From Diphasiastrum complanatum (taxonomy: Eukaryota; Streptophyta; Lycopodiopsida; Lycopodiales; Lycopodiaceae): 40,721 nt of DNA. The stretch is taken from NCBI GenBank assembly GCA_029204225.1, contig CM055108.1:1602742-1643462 (forward strand). Direction: 5' to 3'. Shown here one piece after another: positions 31,183 to 40,721 of the stretch. The translations under genes and the position numbers were made by a program. Position 1 is the stretch's first letter. Each line of letters opens with the position of its first letter. The notes under the pieces were generated by a model. It worked only from the letters and a program-made list of their open reading frames with translations. It made no database searches and had not been told where the DNA came from.

Positions 31183-32269
31183 CAGATCCCTGCTCCAAAG
31201 GATCTGTTGGTTACTGGTTCTTTTACTTGCTTCTTCTTCAGAACCATTTCTGCCTGTTACCAAGCTTCAGGGCATTCGTTATGTGTGCTCTTGATATTAC
31301 GATACCAAACCAGACAGAAGGGATAGATTGTCGTTGTAGTATATTTTTTTTGTCCTGCCTATCAAAGGACTACTCAGGGTCGTCTCTCTTGAACGCACTT
31401 AAATTCATACATAGATGCAAGCCAAGAACATTCATTCACAAAATAGAGTGCAGCCCAAATGAACGTTCAATAGATTCTATAGCTACCTACTCTTAAAACG
31501 AACTGAATCAGATGCTAAGCATTACTAAACTAAGCTATACTTGCATAAATTGACAAAACAAGAAACAAAAACTAATCTACAACATGTTAGAAGTCCAAGA
31601 ATCAAGAAACCAACCAGTCTTTTGATTCTTGGACATCCCAAGAACATCAAGAACTAGAATGTTAGAGAATATGCAAGGTTTATGCCACATTTCTAGCCTG
31701 TTTAGTTTACTTGAATGATGGCTCCTACATTAATCCACAAACAAGAAAAGAAACTAATCCACTCTACGAAAGCAACAAATCTAATCCACTCTACACTCCA
31801 CAACCACACACAAAAGGAGGGAATGGCAAGATCATAAATGCATCACTCAAGAAACAAGCATGATCAAGGAGCTCAATGGGTGCACCAAACTCGTGAAGGC
31901 TCTTCTCATTTTAGCATGGAGTTGATACAATTTACAAAAAGCTCCTCTTCACAAAGAGGGAGTCCCTTAAACAAGCAAGAGAGCTCCTTAGGTGGCATCC
32001 TAGTAAAATTTCCACATTTCACAAATTACAAGTGGAATAATGCTCTCCACTAGAGGTCACCATCAAAAGGTGGCTCACTCTACTTTCTTTAAGAGGGGTC
32101 TACTTGCATTTATTACATTTGCCTAGAAATACTAGTTCCTACATGGTCATTCCATCTTCCGGGATTCACCATGAGGCTTACACAATGGTCATTCCTAACT
32201 AGCATTTCTCGGCTCTCATACTCGGCTCTCAGTCTTCGTTCGTCTCGTCTTCTCAGAGACCTCCTCGGT
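31183..32269. other. unassigned stretch after the gypsy-like gag
   Basis: No domain is recognised in either strand. A 13-bp perfect inverted repeat (31593-31605 and 31622-31634) could form a hairpin. The sequence near 32220-32280 (CTCGGCTCTCA repeated) is locally more GC-rich and could be LTR-derived, but nothing confirms that. Confidence 0.4.
31593..31634. repeat. 13-bp perfect inverted repeat
   Basis: GTCCAAGAATCAA and its exact reverse complement are separated by 16 bp. It could fold into a hairpin in RNA or single-stranded DNA. There is no gene context to assign a role. Confidence 0.8.
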
Positions 32270-33316
32270 CTAAGGTGAGAGGTGCTCTTGAGTTGCTCTG
32301 TCCAAGTATCTTGGGGATTCGTCAGAATCAGCCAACATCATCCCACCCCTAATGTGTTGCAGTCGCTCCGCTTTGCATTGGCATCTTCGATTGTCACTTG
32401 GAAAAGCGTAGATCCTCGTTTGCTTACATAAAGCCAAATGCTTATTGTCACCAATCTTTATCACAAAGACTATTTTTGATGAATTGTCATAGTTTAACCA
32501 GAATGTCTTACTGCTACAATTGATTGACATTCTCAAAATTGGAGAGCTCTCAGCAGCTTCACAACTTGCATGCTCGAGTGCTTTCCATGTGTCTCTTTGT
32601 TTTGTCACTTGTATCTATCATTGACGATTTTATCTTTGGTTTCTTGGCAGATTCTATCTTATGGGAGGTCTATATCCTCCATTTGCCCCTGGGTGTTTCC
32701 GTGGTTCTTCTCTTAGTTGAAGTTCCAGTCTCAAGGAAAACCTTTGATATGCTTGCTTTTGTAGGTCTTTTTTGACTGAACAACCAATATAGGTGGTAGT
32801 TGGTCTCCGCAAGACACTTGCAATGATCTATCAGCTGCTTTGGTAAGACTATCAAAAATTGGAAATTTCTCACAAGAACAATAAACTGATGATAACAAAC
32901 AGGTGGAAGGGAGGGTGGTGGTGACAACAGTAGATGGTGTGGATGATAGACATGAGAATGGGCGTAGAAGTATGGCAAGAGGTTGGTTGAAGAAGGAGAC
33001 TGATTTTCAAATGCTTGTGTTTCTCTTTTCTGAAGGATCTTCGTCATGACTGGAATACTTCTTCTGATTGAGTCTCTTCGGATTACCATTTGCCTTCTTT
33101 AGCCTTGTCTTTTAATATTTGACTTGTGACCTTGGCTGTCGATCTTGTTGATGTTGTTGTTGGCAGCGTAACTGCTCCAGTGGATCCAAGCAGATCCACT
33201 CTCTCCCCCCCCCCCCCCCCCCCCCAAATCTGTTGGTAGGGATGTTGTTGCTGGTAACTATTCATGCTCAGGATTGGATCAGCATGTGGAACACGTAGTT
33301 GAAACTTGTTAAACAT
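32270..33316 (-). other. three adjoining minus-strand open frames, possible decayed gene
   Basis: Open frames of 77 (33316-33083), 139 (33089-32670) and 112 codons (32608-32270) lie end to end on the minus strand. The first has NSYQQQHPYQQIW followed by six Gly from a C run, then a Thr/Ser-rich and Lys-rich tail. None has a domain I recognise. They could be exons or remnants of a host gene or an unusual retroelement, or chance. The first frame's end shows a GT (AAATG/GTAATC) that could be a splice donor. Confidence 0.2.
33205..33225. repeat. 21-nt poly-C run
   Basis: Twenty-one uninterrupted C, preceded by CTCT. On the minus strand it is poly-G, translating as Gly in the frame from 33316. 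It is the only long C or G homopolymer in the window. Confidence 0.95.
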
Positions 33317-34000
33317 GCAATTGGACTAAAGATTGAACAAATTTTAACTACATTTGTTTCGATCTTGCAAAAGTTGACTCAAAGATTAATATGGCAATGA
33401 GACGCGGGAATCAACTCTGATTTGACATGGATTTTGCATATGTCTCAAAAATTTTAAACTGTTGTACAAGGGAATCTGAAGATAGATAGATGAATGAAAA
33501 TGTGTTCTGGAGATGCTCTACAAAAGACTCTCGTGCAATAGCCATTCCTCAAGCAAAAATGAATCACACAAAATAGGTGAAGAGAAACAAGAAAATAAAC
33601 AAATGTTACAGAGAGTGAGAACTGTATAGCAATTGTCGAACAAAACTTGCATTCATCAACATTGATAATGTACCTTGATAGTTGCAGTATTTCAGTTGTT
33701 TTCTAGAGTAATGTGACTTTTATAATCCGATTCTAGATTGAATAGCAAGATCTAGTACAAACTTATGGCTTAACCACAATCTAGCATGCTAAGAATCAGA
33801 GAATGATAGCAATGAGTCATACATGAGCAAAAGTACAAGAAATTAGTGTATGAGATATCAAGCAAAAATGGTGTGGATCCAAAATGGCATGAGATAGCTA
33901 CAAAGCTTTGGTTCTTCATCAAAATATATGAGAATGGCTACACATATTTATGGAGTTTGAGGTAGCTTGAGGTAAAACCACATCCATCCACCTTTCAATG
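33317..34000. other. AT-rich stretch, partly LTR-like, no gene recognised
   Basis: No coding region is seen. It lies downstream (minus strand) of the 3' LTR start of element 7, so part may belong to that LTR, but the LTR's far end was not found. Confidence 0.35.
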
Positions 34001-34394
34001 ACATCTAAAGTGAAAACTAGAGTCTATGTGACATTTGTCACATCTCATGCATGTATCTCTACCTACTTTTACCAAGTGACCTAGTTTTAACTAGAAATGT
34101 ACAAATCATCATGCATGTGTCCATTTCACTTTGTGCATGCCTTGCATGTCACTATCGATCACTTACAATAAATGCATGTGATATGCCACGAGTTTCTACA
34201 AGCATATTGTTGCTATTTCTAAGTCTACAATCTACATGCAAGTTGTAATCATCCAACTAGATATGAGATATTCCATATAGCTCAAGTTCTATCTAGGCCA
34301 AAATTGGCAATTACAATTATGAGACAACATACTTGCATACTACAAAGTTTGTAGCAAGCCTAAAGTCAAGATGGATTATTTTTCAACTTCAACA
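34001..34394 (-). repeat. 3' LTR of element 7 (only the 34394 end is supported)
   Basis: On the minus strand a purine tract TTTTTAGGAGGAG is followed at 34394 by TGTTGAAGTTG, the typical copia 3' LTR start and the same arrangement as in elements 2 and 8. The other boundary is a guess because no second copy exists. Confidence 0.45.
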
Positions 34395-34411
34395 CTCCTC
34401 CTAAAAACAAT

Positions 34412-35245
34412 CTATATTGACTTGAACATGGATCTTGGTATTACTCCAAGATTGGCTCTATGCTTGATGAAGGAACTCTTGCTCAAAGGTTTGGTAAGCA
34501 AATATGCAATACAAGATGATGTGTCGATGTGCTCCAAGTAGATTTCCCCTCCAATGAGCTTCTCTCTCACAAAGTGATGTACAACTTCGATGTGTTTGCA
34601 CCTTGCATGGAATATCAGATTATTGGCAAGGGCTTGGGCCGCTTTCAAAAAGATCTTTGGAAATATACTCACCTCCATTGTTGGATCTCAATCAATTAAT
34701 CTTCTTGTTGAATAACTTTTCCACCATAGGTTTGAACTTGAAGAATGTCTTCGTCACTTGTGCCTTGCTCTTGAAGAACTATACTCATGTATAGGCTTTG
34801 TAGTCATCAATAAGTGTCACAAACATGTGCACCACCATCACTTGTGCTAGAAAAGTGAATATTTGAGTGTATTTAATGTAGAGGCCCTTTGGATCTTGAT
34901 GCATACCTTGCAAAAGAATGCGTTTGTGACTTAAATAATGCACATGCCTGACAAACCTTTGCCTATTTTGAAAACATAAAAAGGTAAACCATTCACAATA
35001 GACTTTTGACCAAAGCATCCATGCACCTAAAGTTGGAATGTCCCAATTTGTTGTGCCACAACTCAACGAAAAATAAATCTAACATTCATAGCTTTTTCAT
35101 TATCAGATTGAAGCATCTAGCTTGTAAATCCTACCATGCTTCATGCCTTTTACTATTACATTATCATCCTTCTTGATGGTACAAACATTATCTTTTAACT
35201 CTACATCATGCCCATTCTCAACAATTTGTCCTACTCTCCATTAGG
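34412..35245 (-). pseudogene. copia pol remnant (element 7): integrase fused to RNase H end
   Basis: From right to left on the minus strand: scraps of the protease end and GAG-pre-integrase zinc region (LWHNKLGHSNFRCMDAL), integrase text (LIDDYKAYT, then a shifted frame leading to SNNGGEYISK), then directly QALANNLIFHARCKHIEVVH, REKLIGGEIYLEHID and LLTKPLSKSSF, the end of RNase H. A deletion of about 2 kb took the integrase end, all reverse transcriptase and most of RNase H. Many stops occur. The family is close to element 8, which has the same RNase H tail. Confidence 0.8.
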
Positions 35246-36560
35246 GCCCTTTTTGGACTCATGTGGTTCAATTTTTTTTTTTTGCATGTTCAGACGGAAA
35301 ACGTTGTTTTGTGAACCGCATTTCTATAATTTTTTTTAATTAAATCTAAAGTTCTCAACAATGATATTTAACATCTTGAAATACAGTCATGTCTTTGAAA
35401 AGTTAGTTTAGAGTACATCAGAAATTATCAAAAAAGCTCAAAGTCCATTCAATAAAGCTTATGTACTTTATACACAAAGTATTGACATAAGTGATAAGAT
35501 ACTCAAGATCTGTGTCTTATTATTGTTGACTTAAAAAAAACAACATTTAAAAACACTAACAATATAACTTTATTTTATTTTTACAATGATAATGAAAAGT
35601 AACCAAAATGTGAGTGCATACCACTACAAACTAAAATTGAAGGCTCAAATTCTCAAATATGTTTATTGTGCTTTTATTTGATTTTTAATTCTTGAATTGC
35701 AAGCAATCATTATAAGAACTTAAATCTCACAAACATATTTTGCTCTCCTACACAATAAAACCAAATAAAATTTGCGAGGAAAAAAAAAAACCCAAAGAAA
35801 ACCTTTCAATAAATACAAGATTCTGTTATTTTCTTTATACTCAAACTATTGACATAAGACTTTAAATGTTCACAATTGTGTTGGGTTTTGCTTTACAATT
35901 TTGAATAAAGAAAAGAAAACCCTTCCATGAAGACTCCAAATTATACAATTTTTTTTTTTATGAAAGTGGCCAACAAAGAGTGAAAAACATATCCATGACT
36001 ACTACTATAAAAGTTTTAAAAAAATTTCAAAATCTCTAAATTTGTTTCTTAAGTTGTTTTGATTTTGTTGATTATTATAATTTCATAAGACATTTCTAAC
36101 ATTTTTTGTACAATATGCACATGCACCAAATCAAAATACTTCTCATTACTTGAATTATAAGTCTAATTCATGTCAATTCTTCACATGGTCCTCAAATTAG
36201 ACTAGAAAAGTACATTGAAGCTTAAATAATACAACAATCTAAATCTTAGAAATGAATTTTCAAGGATCTTTCACTTAACATACCTCTATAAACTATTGCA
36301 TACACCAAGAACAAGAATTTGTCTCAAATGACTAAAAACCCTTTTATAAAAAATTCTCAAAACAATGATCTTAGACATCAAAATAAATAACATGTTTAAA
36401 TTAGAGAAAACTTTGATCAAGATTCAATCGTCGTATGAATAACATATACAACCTTTAAGATAACACTATTATTATATTGTCTCAATAATGTATATCAAAC
36501 TATAGATATTTATTAGTTTATATATTTTTTAGCTAATAAATCCATAAACCAATCACTATT
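35246..36560. other. AT-rich stretch, no gene recognised
   Basis: Very AT-rich, with T and A runs (for example near 35271, 35781 and 35950). No open frame of note, no LTR and no tRNA-like structure was seen. It is a sharp compositional change from the copia remnant to its left. Confidence 0.5.
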
Positions 36561-36561
36561 T

Positions 36562-36600
36562 TGATATATACATACATACATATACATATATATACATATA
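36562..36600. repeat. TATACATA-type microsatellite
   Basis: An irregular (TA)n/(CATA)n tract. It is followed by ACTAGTAGAGAG at 36600-36611 and a short GC-richer stretch. Confidence 0.8.
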
Positions 36601-36839
36601 CTAGTAGAGAGTGCTCGTCGTTGACGGGCGATGGAGGCCGATCTTCATAGAAATGCATTTTTATTTCAACCTTTCCAGTGGAAAGTTTGATAATTTAAAA
36701 AATCCTTAGAGCACCCTTCAAATTTTTGATAATGAAAGTCTCATTTGTTTAACACCTTTCACCATGAAAGTACGTACATGCACTTCAAAACAACATGTGT
36801 GTTGGTAAAGGATAATTTGAATTTGGAGTGGGCCCCTTA

Positions 36840-36970
36840 GATGCATGCATGGGGAGGAGGGCCATGCATCCTTTTCCCCATACATACATCCTCCTCCCCA
36901 AGTTTTTTAGTAAAAAAAAAGCTCATGCATGGGTGAGGGGAGGAGGATGCATGGGTGCACCCATACACAT
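36840..36970. repeat. palindromic ATGCATG/GGGGAGGAGG patch
   Basis: GGGGAGGAGG (about 36851) and CCTCCTCCCC (about 36890) are inverted copies, another GGGGAGGAGG follows near 36937, and ATGGGTGCACCCAT (36951-36964) is a perfect 14-bp palindrome. Several CATGCATG blocks are interspersed. The open frames across it are low-complexity and not genes. Confidence 0.75.
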
Positions 36971-36994
36971 GCGCAAAATTGTACATAAGTTTAA

Positions 36995-37034
36995 ATATAT
37001 ATATATATATACATACATACATACATACATACAT
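36995..37034. repeat. (TA)n(CATA)n microsatellite
   Basis: Pure TA repeats run to about 37010, then ACAT/ATAC tetranucleotide repeats to about 37034, directly left of the element 8 LTR. It explains the Tyr/Ile/His-rich reading frames here. Confidence 0.9.
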
Positions 37035-37102
37035 TCAACATACATATTCACAAACACATCAACACATGCACACATGCATATGACACAGACATACATACAT
37101 GC

Positions 37103-37713
37103 TGAATTCACATGTGTGGGATGCCCTACACATGTACTTTAGATCTCCTAAGCCCAACAATACCATAAAGATCAGACTAGCATTGGTTGTCAATAGAAAA
37201 TCTGACCATACAAGAAATATTATTGTGTTACAAGCAAGATCTGTCAACAAAACATAAGACTAAGCATCATAAATGTCTCAACTCGGCTAGAGAGAGAAAA
37301 TAGAAAGTACAAAACTCGTGTAGAGAGAGAGGGCACAAAGAGCTTGTCTCCAAATTTGCATTACACACAAATTTCATCATTTTCTCAATGAGAGTACATC
37401 ACATATATATAGATCCATGGACTCTCCTCTTACTTTGAGTTGAATTGGAGTTGTGAATCCACCTCTCAAGCTATCTAGACTTACCCAAGCCACCTCACTA
37501 TGTCTAATTGTGCCACCTAGTCTTTTCATGCATTAAATGTGGCATGTAAAGTACAAATGACAATTCCTATGGTAGCTCAAGTTTTTACTTCTACCTACCT
37601 TGAATATTTTACTCTAAGATGGGTCTTTACTAAGCCAAAAGAGCTTAATTCATCTTTGGCATTTTTAGGACCTCTACTCACAACATTAGATAGATTTTTC
37701 CAATATTCTGACA
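37103..37713 (-). repeat. 3' LTR of element 8 (611 bp)
   Basis: On the minus strand it starts TGTCAGAATATTGG at 37713, right after the purine tract TTTTTAGGAG, and ends CACACATGTGAATTCA at 37103, resembling the end of the element 1 LTR (CACACGTGTGAAATTCACA). A minus-strand TATATATATGTG lies near 37403-37411 as likely TATA box. The 37103 end is inferred from that similarity. Confidence 0.7.
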
Positions 37714-37728
37714 CTCCTAAAAATGTAT

Positions 37729-38846
37729 CTAATGTGGATCAAGCATCGATCTTGAGATAAGACCAATATTAGACCTATGCTTTGAGAAGGCACTTTTGCA
37801 AAGTGGCTTTGTGAGAAGATCAGCAATACATGAAGATGTGTCGACATGTTCTAAGTTGATTTCACCTCCAATAAGCTTTTCCCTTATAAAATGGTGTGCC
37901 ACTTCTATATGCTTGCTTCTTGCATGAAAAATAGGATTGTTTGCAAGAGCTTGTGCCGATATGTTGTCACATTTGATCAAGGGAAGATCATCCTCTTTGA
38001 TTCACTTTAGCTCCATGATTAACCTCTTGATCCAAAGCACCTCTTTAGTTGTTGTAGTGAGTACTTTGTACTTGGCCTCACAAGATGGTAGAGATATGGT
38101 ATCTTGCTTCTTTGAAAGCCAAGACACAAGATTGCCTCCAAGAAAGATAGTATATGCATTAATGGACTTTCCATTTTATCACTTGCAAAATCGGAATCCG
38201 AATAGCCAACAATGGTTAGATCTTCATTCTTGTACAATAAACCATAATCTTGAGTAGAAGATACATATCTTAGAACTCTCTTGGCCATCTTCCAATGTTG
38301 GATCTTGGGATCTTGCATAAATTGACTCAATTTGTGCACACAATAGCTCAAATCGGGTCTAGTGATAGTAAGCCAAATTAAAGAGCCTATAAGACTCCTA
38401 TAAAGTGTGATTTTCTCAAAGTATCTTTCATCACCTTTAATAGGATCTTTTACATATTGCTCCATGGGAGTATCTATGCCTTTACAATTTTGCATATTGA
38501 ATTTTCTCAACATAGAAAAGACATATCTAGATTGACAAATAAAAGCATACTCTTCATGAAAATCAATCTCAAGGCCTAAAATATAATGGATCTCTTCTAG
38601 ATCTTGCATTTTAAATTCTCTTCCTAATGCATCTTTAGTTTCTTGAACTAGAATCAAACAACTTCCACTAAGAATAATGTCATCTACATAGATTAGAAGA
38701 ATGACAATATTACTACCATCAAACTTTAAGTACATAGAAGGATCATAGTCACTAAGCACAAATCCTGATGAAAGTAGAAAGTTGTTGAGTCTTGAATACC
38801 ATGATCTAGGTGCTTGCTTCAAGCCATAAAGACTTCTAAATAGCAA
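37729..38846 (-). pseudogene. reverse transcriptase C-terminal half and RNase H of element 8
   Basis: The first frame (38846-38019) holds [33 protein letters not shown] (catalytic YVDD), FKMQDLEEIHYILGLEIDF, GIDTPMEQYVKD, YRSLIGSLIWLTITRPDLSY and RNase H GYSDSDFASDKM. A frameshift near 38160 moves the remaining RNase H out of frame. The end (37980-37729) reads IKCDNISAQALANNPIFHAR, HIEVAHHFIREKLIGGEINL and LLTKPL, with a stop just before the 3' LTR. Confidence 0.9.
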
Positions 38847-38858
38847 ACAACCTTAGAT

Positions 38859-40112
38859 TTATCCTTGATAAATCCTTGAGGCCTGTTCCATGTATATCTC
38901 CTCCTCAAGATAGCCATTCAAAAAAGCGTTGGAGACATCAAGTTGAAATAGTTTCCATTTAAAAAATAAGACAAGAGAAATAACGATTCTTATTGTCACC
39001 ATCTTTGCTACAGGAGCAAAGGTTTCTTCATAGTCAAGGCCATATATTTGTGCAAAGCCTTTAGCACATAATCTTGCCTTGTACTTGTTGATGGAGCCAT
39101 CATGATTGTACTTGATCTTGAACACCCACTTGCATCCAATGATGTGCATGTTAGGTGGTGGATCCACTAGCTCCCATGTGTGGTTGGTGATCAAGGCATC
39201 ATATTCAATCTTCATGGCCTCATACCACTCCTTGGTATTGAGGGCTTCTTGGACATCTTTGGGCTCCTCGTGAGAAACAAAATAAGCATAAGTGGAATCA
39301 AGATCCACTTGTTTTCCTTTGTTATCATAAGTGAGCCTCTTGGGCTCAGATCTCTCCCTCATGGATCTTATAGGAGTGAAAATTCGAGGACTTCCATCTT
39401 CAAATCTTGACTCCTCCATATATTGATTGTCTTCAATAACAAAAGGTGATAGATTTTGAGGTTGCTTGATCTCGGCCCCTCCAAGATTGGACTTTTCTTC
39501 TTCATGAAAAACTACATCTCTACTATCAATTACTTTAGAGGTAGAGAGCATGTAGATTCGATAGGCTTTCTTGTTGGATGAATATCCAACCATTACTCCT
39601 TTGCTTGCACAAGGATCATCCTTCTTTCTCATTTCCAAGGGAATATGGACAAAGCATATGCATCCAAATACTCTAAGGTGATCAACCTTAGGTTTCTTTA
39701 AATAAAGTGCTTCATATGGTGACTTTCCTCCAAGTGCAACATGAGGGAGTCGATTGCAAAGATAGTTTGAACAATTGATGGCCTCACCCCAAAAGTCTTT
39801 TGGCAAGGATGCCTCAATTCTAATGGTTTTGGCACATTCACACAATGTTCTGCTCTTTCTTTCAGTCACCCCATTTTGAGATGGTGTATATGCACAAGAA
39901 AACTCCCTTTTAATGCCTTCAAGCTCACAATAATCATGATATTTATTGGAAGTGTACTCACCACCTCCATCACTTCTAAGAATCTTGATTTTGTATGAAA
40001 ATTTCTTTTCAACTAGAGCTTTGAACTTTAGGAAATAGTCAAACACCATAGACTTTGAAGCTAGGGCACAAGCCTCACATGGCTTGAAATTCTTGGAGAT
40101 AAGATTAGGCAA
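38859..40112 (-). pseudogene. integrase and reverse transcriptase N-terminal half of element 8
   Basis: A single 417-codon open frame. It keeps the second integrase Asp (ILRSDGGGEYTS) and the Glu (NGVTERKS), then FWGEAINCSNYLCNRLPH, KVDHLRVFGCICFVHIP, a Ser/Arg-rich linker and RVT_2 text ([60 protein letters not shown]). About 58 residues are missing: CEACA runs straight into LASKSMVFDYF, so the region with the first catalytic Asp (LIHSDVHF in relatives) is gone without breaking the frame. It ends in frameshifts near 38860. Confidence 0.9.
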
Positions 40113-40719
40113 GCAATAGCTTTGGCTTTCTTGACCATGGACACCATAGAATTATAGTTAGGATGTCCCAACCTTCTATGTCAAAGTTCCTTCAAAGAAA
40201 TATGAGAAGCAAAAGCACCATCACAAGAGTTAGCATACTCTTTGGGATCAAGCTTGCAGATTCCACCATATCTAGACCCAAATCAAGGATCTCATCATGC
40301 TTCTTGATTGTACATATATCAACATTGAAATTCACATCTAGTCCACTATCAAACTCTTGCCCAACACTAATAAGATTTTTTGTTAACTTAGGAACAAAAA
40401 GTACTTTAGACAGAGAAAGGACTTTTGATGATGAAATCTTTAAGAGAATTGTCCCTATGCCTTCAATAGCACACTCATGATCATTTGTTGTGTAGATGGA
40501 CTTCTTGGCTCCTTCATAAGGTGACATGGATGAAAAAGAATGCTTGGAGCTAAACATATGTGAGGAAGCTCCATTGTCAATATACCATGAACCATCCTTC
40601 TTGAAAGGTGATGAAGAAAAACTCGAGACCATAAGAGATCCCTCTCCATCACTTGCATGAGCATCTTCCTTCTCTTCATTAGAAATGTTGGCTTGCTTGA
40701 ATTGACTCTTCTTCTTGAA
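40113..40719 (-). pseudogene. gag tail, protease and GAG-pre-integrase of element 8
   Basis: The open frame enters from the right edge (FKKKSQFKQANISNEEKEDA, the stretch after the zinc knuckle in relatives), passes SDGEGSLMVSSFSSSPFKK and the protease site YIDNGASSHM, then IEGIGTILLKISSSKVLSLS and LTKNLISVGQEFDSG. The catalytic Asp is kept, but the Ser of DSG is Asn. A frameshift near 40285 leads to HRRLGHPNYNSMV-like text in another frame. The zinc knuckle itself lies outside the window. Confidence 0.88.
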
Positions 40720-40721
40720 GC

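Larger units (their letters stand above)
37103..40721 (-). mobile_element. Ty1/copia element 8, runs off the right edge
   Basis: The minus strand carries gag tail, protease, GAG-pre-integrase, integrase, reverse transcriptase, RNase H and 3' LTR in copia order. It is the most complete pol of its family in the window but has an altered protease site, an in-frame integrase deletion and several frameshifts. The 5' LTR and most of gag lie beyond 40721. Confidence 0.88.

Noticed and set aside
36595-36615. ACTAGTAGAGAG as a Helitron terminus
   Set aside because: CTAG/TCTC-like ends are too short to support, and no hairpin, partner end or Rep/helicase sequence was found.
36828-37142. 104-codon plus-strand open frame
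   Set aside because: Its C-terminal half translates a TA/CATA microsatellite and the rest a palindromic low-complexity patch.

Overview
The window looks like nuclear DNA from a land plant. It holds one intact, intron-containing host gene at the left edge, followed by about 35 kb of decayed LTR retrotransposons, mostly Ty1/copia. The plant assignment rests on three things: GT-AG introns of 89-343 bp, several copia elements with primer-binding sites (PBS) complementary to initiator tRNA-Met (TGGTATCAGAGCC and variants), and deep nesting of these elements. The host gene (448-1658, five exons, 114 residues) encodes a Tctex-1/DYNLT-type dynein light chain. Flowering plants lack dynein heavy chains, so an intact dynein light chain suggests a lineage with motile sperm (fern, lycophyte, cycad or Ginkgo). 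That is inference only.

Layout. 1-2050: DYNLT gene and 3' flank. 2050-4856: no gene recognised. 4874-6229: an LTR element cut down to a 701-bp 5' LTR, a PBS, 117 bp of interior and a 5'-truncated 3' LTR. 6427-7145: a minus-strand LTR with a duplicated PBS. About 7490-12040: copia element 1 (+), with gag and pol broken and both LTRs incomplete. 12046-23320: copia element 2 (-), split by copia element 3 (+, about 14178-22908), which is itself split by copia element 4 (-, 17495-22334, with two 274-bp LTRs and a near-matching 5-bp target duplication). This is a three-level nest. 23321-27222: AT-rich DNA with no gene recognised. 27223-28970: a copia gag-protease-integrase fragment (element 6, +). 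28971-31182: the leader and decayed gag of a second retroelement type, probably Ty3/gypsy, with four Cys-His knuckles. 31183-34000: mostly unassigned, with a 21-nt C run. 34394-35245: a copia remnant (element 7, -) in which integrase is fused to the end of RNase H. 35246-37102: AT-rich DNA, microsatellites and a palindromic ATGCATG-rich patch. 37103-40721: copia element 8 (-) with its 3' LTR, running off the right edge.

No retroelement here appears able to move by itself. Each has stops, frameshifts, internal deletions or altered protease active sites. Elements 1, 2, 6 and 8 are close relatives: their protease and integrase text is nearly the same, and the 3' LTR starts that can be seen (elements 2, 7 and 8) share a purine tract (TTTTTAGGAG-like) followed by TGT. 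Elements 3 and 4 belong to two other copia lineages. I found no tRNA or rRNA gene, CRISPR array or bacterial-type operon, and no new defence or metabolic system. The notable content is the dynein gene, the nesting and several odd retroelement architectures.
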